Shown here: piece by piece, positions 6,603-12,087 of the stretch
Layout: each line of letters starts with the position of its first letter
Numbering within the stretch: position 1 is the first letter of the stretch
Assembly: GCA_003162255.1 (NCBI GenBank)
Contig: PMMJ01000482.1
Coordinates: forward strand, 4,352 to 16,438
Length of the DNA: 12,087 bases
Direction of reading: 5' to 3'
From: Acidobacteriaceae bacterium
GTDB lineage: Bacteria; Acidobacteriota; Terriglobia; Terriglobales; Acidobacteriaceae
Program-made: the position numbers and the translations under genes
Notes under the pieces: model-generated
What the model was told of the DNA's origin: nothing
Database searches by the model: none
The model's input: only the letters and a program-made list of their open reading frames with translations

Positions 6603-6881
6603 CTAATCGCCTTGGAGTCGGGATCGCGCTTTTGACCGATTGTGGCGTCTGATCCCAAAGCCGACAGCAGATGGCAATGCGGCCGCGCCCCAGATCGAGA
6701 ACAAAAGCAGGTACACATCTTTCACGGAAATGCCAATGTTCTCAAGGGACCATCGAACCACGAAAGCGCCGGTGATTCCGAGGAGAATGTCGGCCAATGT
6801 TCCGAATCCGTCGTTCCCGGTGATCTTGCCACCGGCCCAACCGGCCAGTGCTGCGGCAAGTAACCAAATGGAATAGAACAT
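6603..6881 (-). CDS. GlsB/YeaQ/YmgE-like stress membrane protein
   Basis: This 92-residue small membrane protein has three hydrophobic segments (about 4-20, 28-45, 56-76) and a basic C-terminal tail (79-92). The pattern 'LAGWAGGKITGNDGFGTLADILLGITGAFVVRW' (12-44) matches the GlsB/YeaQ/YmgE (transglycosylase-associated) family, whose members show G.i.g....G.l.dillGi.GA.vg. The family is induced by stress and its biochemical role is not known. I prefer the ATG at 6881 because GAGG lies 6 bases upstream and the family begins at this point. An in-frame ATG at 6920 would add 13 residues (MSGQRDVGLSRLG) without a clear ribosome site. The third segment and basic tail go beyond the usual length of about 80-85 residues. 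The gene stands alone. Confidence 0.85.
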   Translation of the reverse strand: MFYSIWLLAAALAGWAGGKITGNDGFGTLADILLGITGAFVVRWSLENIGISVKDVYLLLFSIWGAAALPSAVGFGIRRHNRSKARSRLQGD

Positions 6882-7030
6882 CCCCAGCCTCGATAAACCT
6901 ACGTCACGCTGCCCAGACATCTTGCGCCAGGATGGGAATGCTTTGAGAAGCTGAACATGGTCACTCCCCGCCGTGGCAAGAACGTTCCTCCGCGTGAGAG
7001 CTTTGTCTCATTTAGCCGCACAATGCGTCT

Positions 7031-7048
7031 GGTCAAAATTGCACACTC
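7031..7048. repeat. TGGTCAAAATTGCACACT repeat, copy 1
   Basis: This is the same repeat in the spacer between the GlsB-like and DUF6582-like genes. It continues into an inverted pair: GCACACT here and AGTGTGC near 7081-7087, with CTTCG/CGAAG inside. No transposase remains. Confidence 0.45.
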
Positions 7049-7145
7049 CCATTCCGGATGCTTCGCTACACTCTCGGCGAAGTGTGCTTTGCAACCCGCT
7101 ACGGGCAAGGTGCCCGGTGTAGATGTGCAACGTGGCGCGTTCGCG

Positions 7146-7367
7146 CTATTCGGACTCTTCAAGTTCCACTCCGTATCGCTTTGCGGCAGACTGTATCCGC
7201 TTCCACGCCGCACGACGTTCCGCTTCCGTAACGCCCTTCACCTGATTGAAGCGCGCAACCGCGTTGCGTACGTGAGAGGCATTTTCCAGCGGCTCCTTGC
7301 GTTGCTTCGGGAACGCGAACTTGGTTGCGGATATCCGATCACGAGCTGGCTTGGTCAGCTTTGCCAT
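7146..7367 (-). CDS. Small DUF6582-like protein
   Basis: This 73-residue basic protein contains the signature of a widespread small family (DUF6582-type): 'ISATKFAFP' (12-20), then 'ASHVRNAVARFNQVKGVTEAERRAAWKRIQSAAKRYGVEL' (30-69). This corresponds to the family pattern of L-x-x-S-x-F-A-x-P, H-x-R-N-A-x-x-R and a helix ending before a Tyr/Gly. The family occurs both in phage-like and chromosomal settings and its function is unknown. The start is supported by GGGAG about 8 bases upstream and by its position: the ATG overlaps the TAA of the preceding gene (TAATG), a sign of translational coupling. The predicted structure is two helices with no signal peptide. Confidence 0.85.
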   Translation of the reverse strand: MAKLTKPARDRISATKFAFPKQRKEPLENASHVRNAVARFNQVKGVTEAERRAAWKRIQSAAKRYGVELEESE

Positions 7368-7576
7368 TATTTTTTCTCCCTCGGGAACTCCCTGCGCACC
7401 GGCGGCCCCGGAATCGTTCTCACGTTCGACTGCGGCAGCTTTTCGAGTTCCTGTCGCGTGGTCTGGGTCACGTCTTTTCCCCGCGTGGATTCGGCCATGC
7501 GCGGCCCATCCATTTCCTTTTTGACGCGAGCGAGTGTCGCTTGGTTGGATTCTTGGTTTGGCTCGTTCTTATGCAT
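7367..7576 (-). CDS. Small hydrophilic protein of unknown function, coupled to the DUF6582-like gene
   Basis: This frame of 69 residues has its stop (TAA, 7367-7369) overlapping the start of the next gene. The product is hydrophilic, Lys/Glu/Gln/Pro rich and likely disordered; it has no Cys, no membrane segment and no motif I recognise. An in-frame stop lies four codons upstream of the ATG, so the start is fixed if the gene is real. A good ribosome site is missing, however, which lowers confidence. The overlap with the following gene is the main support. It may act as a leader that couples translation of the DUF6582-like protein. Confidence 0.5.
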   Translation of the reverse strand: MHKNEPNQESNQATLARVKKEMDGPRMAESTRGKDVTQTTRQELEKLPQSNVRTIPGPPVRREFPREKK

Positions 7577-7978
7577 ACTTGCACGATGTCACGAGTGCAA
7601 AGGGATTACAGGTCAATTTGGAACAGGGCTGGCAGTTTCAGCATTGTTTTCAACTGAGCAGTCTTGAACAGTCTTTACCAATCTGCAAAATGTAGCATCT
7701 CACATGTAAAACATCGTGGCCCTATGACACGGTTGGAGGGTTGGACTATCGAAGACGAACAGTGTCAGAAGATCGGCGGAGGGTATAAGGCAGTGAAGTT
7801 CAGATTTTTACTGTTTCTCTGGATGGAGCCAAGATTTTATCTACGCTGATCCAAAGTCCAATGACATGAGAGCTGACAGGGGCCTCCCTCAAGTGCCCGT
7901 TACGTGGAAGAGCGGCGCCTCAGCGCCGCGTGAGTCGCTCAGAAATCAACAGGGGGCTCCATGGAGAAGTGCGTCCCC
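7577..7978. other. Intergenic region with a GC-rich hairpin
   Basis: No gene is convincing in these 402 bases; one plus-strand frame (7664-7849) has no recognisable character. It should hold the promoter for the minus unit ending at 7146 and the 3' end of the exported protein gene. The main structure is the hairpin at 7912-7929. Confidence 0.55.
7912..7929 (-). terminator. GC-rich hairpin, possible terminator or REP-type element
   Basis: GCGGCGC (7912-7918) pairs perfectly with GCGCCGC (7923-7929) around a four-base loop. It lies about 50 bases after the stop of the 7979-8869 gene. On the minus strand it is followed by TCTTCC and not a real T-run, so it could be a repeat element or an RNA end-protecting hairpin instead of an intrinsic terminator. 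Confidence 0.45.
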
Positions 7979-8869
7979 TTAGTGGCTATCCGCTACAACC
8001 AGCTTTCTGTTGAGTATGTCCGCGGCCTCAGCAAGCGTCAGATCATCGGATACCTGATAGAAGTCCCCATGGGTTTCCTTCTTCCGCATTCCGATGGTCG
8101 CGAACAAGAGAGCTTTTCCTGTGATCTCCACAGTCATGTTAGTCAGGTCCCAATGGCCTGGGACCACTTCTGCTTGCCTGACCTCAAAGTGGCCTCCTTT
8201 GTCCAGGTGCCCTAGCAGGCCGAGTCCGAATTTCACGTCCCGTGTGAGATGACCACTAAACGCAGCCAGCCGCTCCTGTTTGCAGTCCACCCACATCTCA
8301 CCTTCCATGTCGTGGAACACGCGAGCCTCCATGGAAGGCGGATGAAAATTCGGGTTTGGTCTAAAGCTCAGCTTTACCACGTTCCCGTCACCACCTGCGT
8401 GGTCGAACACGAATGCATCAGGCAGCATCTTGAACAGCCTTCTGCCCTGTAGGGTCGCCTCCTCCAGTTCTCGCTGCAGTTTTCGCTTCGCACTTCGACT
8501 GGTCATTAACTCCTGAACACGCTTGTTCTCTTCCTCCTGCTGTTTCGCGCTAAGAGGGCGGTCGTCAATGGATAAGAGTCGACTGAAAGAACCTTCTTTT
8601 GTCTCAATAATCTCCTCGACCCGTTTCTTTCCAGACTGTTCCTTTTCTAGTCGGTACATCCAGTTGGTGTGGTCGTCTTGGAAAGTTAGTTCATTCGTGA
8701 TCACCCGTCGTGCCAGATCGTTGGCCGACACGCGGCTGCTGGGAGCGGATTGAGGGCGTGCGGGTACACTAAGCAAGATGATCGCCAGTGCGAGAGGCAC
8801 CGGGCTGTGTCTCAATCTCACAACCGATGGCGATGTCCATGCGCGACACGTTTTGATCCAGTTGTTCAT
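7979..8869 (-). CDS. Exported protein of unknown function, possibly LolA/RseB-like fold
   Basis: This 296-residue protein has an N-terminal export signal: a basic stretch with several Arg, a hydrophobic core at about 24-36, and a likely cleavage near residues 38-42. Mature parts in order: a beta-rich region with 'NELTFQDDHTNWMYRLEKEQSGKKRVEEIIETKEGSFSRLLS' type strands (59-100); a charged helical or coiled-coil segment (103-145); then beta strands with 'VVKLSFRPNPNFHPPSMEARVFHDMEGEMWVD' (164-195), LAAFSGHLTRDVKFGLGLLGHLDKGG (201-226) and a final part ending in LTLAEAADILNRK. The alternation of strands around 'sm..rvf..m.G..wvd' resembles periplasmic lipoprotein-handling or RseB-type half-barrels, but that is inference. 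One Cys remains after cleavage, with no lipobox. No strong ribosome site is visible before the ATG. I recall similar hypothetical proteins only in Acidobacteriota. Confidence 0.87.
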   Translation of the reverse strand: MNNWIKTCRAWTSPSVVRLRHSPVPLALAIILLSVPARPQSAPSSRVSANDLARRVITNELTFQDDHTNWMYRLEKEQSGKKRVEEIIETKEGSFSRLLSIDDRPLSAKQQEEENKRVQELMTSRSAKRKLQRELEEATLQGRRLFKMLPDAFVFDHAGGDGNVVKLSFRPNPNFHPPSMEARVFHDMEGEMWVDCKQERLAAFSGHLTRDVKFGLGLLGHLDKGGHFEVRQAEVVPGHWDLTNMTVEITGKALLFATIGMRKKETHGDFYQVSDDLTLAEAADILNRKLVVADSH

Positions 8870-9168
8870 GCCGCCATTGTTCCAGTGAGATGAACCGTAG
8901 GAACCGCTCGTAGATCCACCTCGCTATCGGCGCCGTTCAGTTCCTCACAATTTTGATCATGGAACGTAGGGACCACAAAAGCTGGTCAAAATCGCGCACT
9001 TTCCCTTTGACAGATCCGAAGGAACTTGTTTGACCAACGGGCCACAAGGCAGCTTGTGAAATGCTTGATGTAGGCGGTGTTCGCACATTTACCGACGAAA
9101 GGTCGTAGGGGGAGTTCGAATTGCCCCACCTTGGAAAATTTTCTCCGACCACTGCAGTCGGCAACAAA
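8870..9168. other. Intergenic region with insertion-sequence-like repeats
   Basis: These 299 bases carry no gene I can support. At 8946-8959 and 8983-9000 two related motifs face each other (CACAATTTTGATCA and CTGGTCAAAATCGCGCACT), and TTTGACCA recurs near 9030. The second motif has a close direct copy at 7030-7048. Promoter elements for the gene at 8869 must lie here. Confidence 0.5.
8983..9000. repeat. TGGTCAAAATCGCGCACT repeat, copy 2
   Basis: TGGTCAAAATCGCGCACT differs at two positions from TGGTCAAAATTGCACACT near 7031-7048, in the same orientation. The short inverted relative ATTTTGATCA at 8950-8959 lies 24 bases to its left. GGTCAAA-type subterminal repeats occur at ends of IS21-family elements, so this could be a relic. 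Confidence 0.45.
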
Positions 9169-9930
9169 CTATTTAGGAGTTTTACGCCGGTTCGCGTCGT
9201 CCTGCACCGACTTCGTCGTATCCGACTTGTTGATCGTCGACTTCGTGGACAGACCACACGCGGATGGGGGATTTGTCATCTGCTTGGCAAATATACGGTA
9301 GCTCGGCCCGTCCGGGCGCAACGTCGACCAGTATCCCGACCGGGTGAGCAAGGGTTTGTGCTGGAGGATGATCTGGTTGAACAGAATCTTCACTCCACAT
9401 CCGAGATTGTTCTTCGGCTGAAGAATGGTTCGGGCCGGATCGTTCGCCTTTAACGCACGGTCCGCTTGCCAATTGAAATCGCAGCCGTAACGCTTTTGGT
9501 CTGCGTACGCAAGCTGCAGCAATCCTTCACGGCGCATATCCGTTCCTCCCACCTTGTCGCGTTTCGCAACTTCCGGTTCGGTGTGACGGACGCTCGTGTT
9601 CGGATTCAGGCCGGCTTCAGCACCCGCAAGCGCCTGGAAAAAGTAAGCCCAGAATGCGCGCTTGTCAGTTTCGGCCATCTCGTAAAATCGCGGGCAGAAT
9701 CGACGGACGCCCCGGGGGACCTGCGAAGAAAACATTTCGGGCGGCAGCGCCTTCTCGATCATCTCGTCCCATTGTGGGTCCCAGGGCGTCCCACCGAGTT
9801 CGCCCTTTTTGACGTCGATAGGGGTTGGCGGGACCGGTTGAATGGCCTGGGCATGCGAAGGTGTGGCTATTCCCATGCAGAATACGAGACTCGCGATGAA
9901 CCACGATGTATTCAGCGCGGAGATACTCAC
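9169..9930 (-). CDS. Exported lysozyme/SLT-like protein
   Basis: This 253-residue secreted protein resembles lytic transglycosylases. The signal peptide (1-29) ends in SHAQA. The catalytic-type motif is ALAGAEAGLNPNTSV with E105, in the place of the 'ESGxNP' of SLT domains. It is followed by REGLLQLAY (124-132, like GLMQL) and then NNLGCGVKIL (174-183, like the 'N..aG..yL' helix). An insertion of about 13 residues separates the first two motifs. Cys79, Cys150, Cys178 and Cys225 could form two disulfides in the periplasm. The last 28 residues are a polar, Lys-rich tail. I chose the GTG at 9930 because GGAGG sits exactly 6 bases upstream and translation then begins directly with a normal signal peptide; a start at 10011 would add 27 charged residues before it. 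Function as a peptidoglycan-cleaving enzyme is inferred from motifs only; the divergence from standard SLT suggests a separate subfamily. Confidence 0.85.
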   Translation of the reverse strand: MSISALNTSWFIASLVFCMGIATPSHAQAIQPVPPTPIDVKKGELGGTPWDPQWDEMIEKALPPEMFSSQVPRGVRRFCPRFYEMAETDKRAFWAYFFQALAGAEAGLNPNTSVRHTEPEVAKRDKVGGTDMRREGLLQLAYADQKRYGCDFNWQADRALKANDPARTILQPKNNLGCGVKILFNQIILQHKPLLTRSGYWSTLRPDGPSYRIFAKQMTNPPSACGLSTKSTINKSDTTKSVQDDANRRKTPK

Positions 9931-10033
9931 GTTCAGCCTCCGGTACAAATCGATCCAGTGTTGCCAACCATCGCGCGACTCTCTGCTCCAGGCTCCGACC
10001 GCAACGATCATGCAGGGATCGACGCGATCTTTG

Positions 10034-10063
10034 CTGGTTCAACACACCCTGGTTCAACACACC
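10034..10063. repeat. Tandem repeat, 2 x 15 bp
   Basis: CTGGTTCAACACACC occurs twice without a mismatch (10034-10048 and 10049-10063), in the spacer before the SLT-like gene. It lies about 100 bases upstream of the chosen start and might belong to the promoter, or be a slippage product. Confidence 0.8.
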
Positions 10064-10144
10064 GGCCTTTCCGGGAGTGACGGGCACGAACTGGGGCTAG
10101 ACCATAGAGCCCGCCCAGTCATGCCTGCGAGCGTAGCCTTGGGT

Positions 10145-10399
10145 TCACGCCGCCTTGCGGGCTTTTGTCGCCGTCTTTCGCGCGGCGCGTGGTTTTTTCC
10201 GGGCTTGTGCCGAAGGCTTTCTCGCTTTGGGCGCGGCTTTAAACACAGATGGCAATTCCAGCTTGGGCTGTTTCGCAGTACGATGGTGGCCATGGTTCAG
10301 CGGTTGGATGCGCGCGGCTTCATCTTCCATCCGCAGCTGAGCGTCGCAATCTTTTTGGCGCTCGTCTTCTAGGTATTCTGGAATCGTCTTGGTTGTCAT
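10145..10399 (-). CDS. Small protein with Lys/Ala-rich histone-like tail
   Basis: This 84-residue protein has two parts. The N-terminal half (1-35) is acidic and helical (TIPEYLEDERQKDCDAQLRM). After a His/Pro linker the C-terminal part (53-84) is made almost only of Ala, Lys, Arg and Pro (KAAPKARKPSAQ... ending RKAA). That composition is typical of histone H1-like or AlgP-like tails that bind DNA or RNA non-specifically. No folded domain is recognised. The ribosome site is poor, but the ordered composition change supports a real gene. It lies 199 bases after the KaiC-like gene on the same strand. Nucleic acid binding is inference. Confidence 0.68.
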   Translation of the reverse strand: MTTKTIPEYLEDERQKDCDAQLRMEDEAARIQPLNHGHHRTAKQPKLELPSVFKAAPKARKPSAQARKKPRAARKTATKARKAA

Positions 10400-10598
10400 A
10401 GCCAGAGTGTGGCAGAACTGGCGCCTTCCAAGCTGTCCAATTTAGCTCTATATCAACGATCCGCGATAAGTGCCATGGCTTAAGAAGGTTTAGCCTGCGA
10501 CGGAGCTGGGCCGATCCGCCAAACCTGATGCTACAGATCGCAGCTCATGAAGTAAACAGCTTCAGGCGCCCGCCACGCGTTTGGCATCGACACGGCGA
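10400..10598. other. Spacer between KaiC-like gene and basic-protein gene
   Basis: About 200 bases with no coding frame that I would call. No strong terminator is seen after the KaiC-like stop. The promoter of the basic protein must lie here unless the two are cotranscribed. Confidence 0.4.
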
Positions 10599-12087
10599 TT
10601 AGGTTTTTCCCGGATTACTTCTAGCTTTTGGTTTTGGCTTAGGTACGCGCTCTTCATGATTGCCGGATCGGTTCAAATGCTCAGGAATCCCGGTGATAAG
10701 GCCTTGATAATCCGTGAGACGGTCACCCATGATGACCACACCCTTGGAGGTGATTTCATATTCGCGAATATCCTTGCTATGGTTGCCACCGCGCATCTTG
10801 ATAACGACCATGATCTTGCGAAGCTGGCCGTCGATGCATACGTACCGAAGCCGGATAATGTCGTCGGTGAGAAAGGAAATCGAGTAAGTACTGAACGGGA
10901 ATTCTGTGAAAGACTCATTCACCTCAACCGTGCTTAGAATCGTCACCCCGACGCCGGTCAAAGCGGTGATCATCCGGTAGAGCGATTCGCGAAAGTCCGC
11001 GCGGAAGCCGGGTGCTAGCGCCATCTCAAAGCCCGCCAGCGAATCAATCACCAGGCGCTTGGCGCCAATCTTCTGGACCGCCTCGAGAATCTCGTGCATG
11101 GTTTCATCCACCGAGAGGTCGAGGGGACGGAGGTAGAGAATTTCGAGTTTCTTCTCTTTTCGCGGCGTTTTCAAATCCAGACCAAAACTGCTGGCCCGCT
11201 CCGCGTACTCTTGCGGGCGTTCTTCAAAGACGACCACAATTCCCGGATCCCCCTGACGTATGCCCTCGGCAATGAATTGAGTTGCCAAAACCGATTTTCC
11301 AGTCCCCGAAGCCCCTGCCACCAAGACACTATCGCCTTCGGGAATGCCCCCGCCCAGCATCTTGTCCAATTCCGGAATACCGATGGAAAGGCGCCGTGTA
11401 CTGGGCATCTTCCGCACTAGTCCGGCCAGCCCAAGAGTACGCGAAAAGGCTTGCAGCCCGGCGTGGGTAATGCGGAAGGTGTGTAGTCCGGGCACGGACG
11501 CCTGCCCGCGCAGTTTCACGATCTGTAGCTTCCGCACAATGGAACTTCGCTCCGCAGCCTGGTAAAGCCAAAAGAGGCCATCGGAGACCGTGAAAACGGG
11601 ATTGTCACGGATCTCACCCTCGACATATTCCCCGACCAGAAAAGTCGTGGCTTGCCAACTCGTCAGGAGCAGGGCTAACCGCTGAATGAAAGATTGCAGC
11701 TCCACTTCGGTTGTACCGCCTTGCGCCTTCCGCACCACGGTGCGAAAGGAGTCCACTACCACGACGCCGGGGCCTGCCTTCTCAACCTCTTTCGTAATCT
11801 CCTCTAAGACCGCGTCCAGGTCCTTCTCCAACACAACCTGGCTCAAGTTGATAAAGCGGACAGCACTGTTTAGCTTGGCCTGGTCGAAGAACGTGTACTG
11901 TTGCTGGTATCGCAGCATTTTGATGGCGGGTTCGCCGAGGATAGTGAAATACAGCGCGGGGCGCTCTGGCGTCGCGTTGGCGAACACGATTTGGTGGGCC
12001 AGCGTGGTCTTGCCACTTCCCGGGGCACCCGCGATGATATTAAAAGAAAACTCCGGGAGACCGCCGCCCAGGATTTCATCAAGGCCC
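10599..12087 (-). CDS. KaiC-like double RecA-domain ATPase (5' end outside window)
   Basis: The frame is open to the right edge (495 visible residues), so only the first part of domain CI is missing. The frame continues upstream of any internal start through GLDEILGGGLPE and Walker A GAPGSGKT (visible residues 20-27). CI Walker B is GVVVVDS (about 107-113). A second complete RecA domain follows: LDKMLGGGIPEGDSVLVAG, Walker A GASGTGKS (258-265), the Glu pair in VVFEERPQE (288-289), Walker B RLVIDSLAG (344-352), and the KMRGGNHSKDIREYEI motif typical of KaiC CII. In CI only one Glu is kept at the equivalent of the EE pair (LGEP). At the KaiC phosphorylation site, SIST becomes SISF (S404 kept, Thr replaced by Phe). 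KaiC-like ATPases of this type without KaiA/KaiB occur widely in bacteria and archaea and are thought to act in signalling with kinases or response regulators. The C-terminal tail (PKPKPKARSNPGKT) is basic. No kai partner is in view. Confidence 0.93.
   Translation of the reverse strand, partial: GLDEILGGGLPEFSFNIIAGAPGSGKTTLAHQIVFANATPERPALYFTILGEPAIKMLRYQQQYTFFDQAKLNSAVRFINLSQVVLEKDLDAVLEEITKEVEKAGPGVVVVDSFRTVVRKAQGGTTEVELQSFIQRLALLLTSWQATTFLVGEYVEGEIRDNPVFTVSDGLFWLYQAAERSSIVRKLQIVKLRGQASVPGLHTFRITHAGLQAFSRTLGLAGLVRKMPSTRRLSIGIPELDKMLGGGIPEGDSVLVAGASGTGKSVLATQFIAEGIRQGDPGIVVVFEERPQEYAERASSFGLDLKTPRKEKKLEILYLRPLDLSVDETMHEILEAVQKIGAKRLVIDSLAGFEMALAPGFRADFRESLYRMITALTGVGVTILSTVEVNESFTEFPFSTYSISFLTDDIIRLRYVCIDGQLRKIMVVIKMRGGNHSKDIREYEITSKGVVIMGDRLTDYQGLITGIPEHLNRSGNHEERVPKPKPKARSNPGKT

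Noticed and set aside
6899..7213. 104-codon minus frame between the GlsB-like and DUF6582-like genes
   Set aside because: It overlaps the ends of both neighbours and spans the repeat at 7031; no domain or ribosome site. It may be fossil mobile-element DNA but not a gene.
6957..7667. 236-codon plus frame
   Set aside because: It lies antisense to two small coupled genes with a stop/start overlap and has no recognisable domain.
9466..10080. 204-codon plus frame opposite the SLT-like gene
   Set aside because: Antisense shadow; the minus frame has a signal peptide, motifs and an ideal ribosome site.

Overview
The window looks like chromosomal DNA from a moderately GC-rich, free-living soil-type bacterium, most likely a member of the Acidobacteriota. 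This is an inference. It rests on the mix of families (secreted repeat proteins with long arginine-rich leaders, a KaiC-like ATPase without KaiA/KaiB, DUF1003, CsbD, a DUF6582-type small protein) and on a palindromic intergenic repeat of the 'CTCAGGGGCTAAAGCCC' kind that I remember from acidobacterial genomes. No rRNA, tRNA, CRISPR array or intact transposase is visible.

Layout. 1-1105 (minus) is the N-terminal part of a large exported protein with tandem repeats of about 34 residues, running off the left edge. 1247-1636 (minus) is a small cupin, divergent across a 494-base intergenic region from a non-heme haloperoxidase-type alpha/beta hydrolase (2131-3012, plus). A hairpin at 3044-3068 separates that hydrolase from the convergent DUF1003 membrane protein (3099-3611, minus), which lies downstream of a CsbD-like gene (3835-4014, minus). 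A 26-residue membrane peptide (4321-4401, plus) ends in a clear rho-independent terminator. After a repeat-rich spacer come an encapsulated-ferritin-like protein (4824-5132, minus) and a single-domain response regulator (5249-5659, minus). A secreted peptidoglycan-binding protein (5950-6456, plus) and a GlsB/YeaQ-type membrane protein (6603-6881, minus) follow.

The right part is entirely minus strand: a two-gene unit of small hydrophilic proteins with overlapping stop/start (7146-7576), an exported protein of unknown function (7979-8869), an exported lysozyme/SLT-like protein (9169-9930), a Lys/Ala-rich basic protein (10145-10399) and a double-domain KaiC-like ATPase entering from the right edge (10599-12087).

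How the genes fit together. There is no single pathway. Many genes belong to families linked to stress and envelope maintenance: CsbD, GlsB/YeaQ, DUF1003, ferritin-like iron handling, haloperoxidase/esterase, peptidoglycan binding and lysozyme-like. The most reasonable reading is a stress- and envelope-related accessory neighbourhood of mostly single-gene transcription units. Two intergenic stretches carry related TGGTCAAAAT-type repeats that may be remnants of insertion-sequence ends. I see no convincing new multi-gene defence or biosynthetic system. The best candidates for novelty are the truncated repeat protein, the two uncharacterised exported proteins and the 26-residue peptide.
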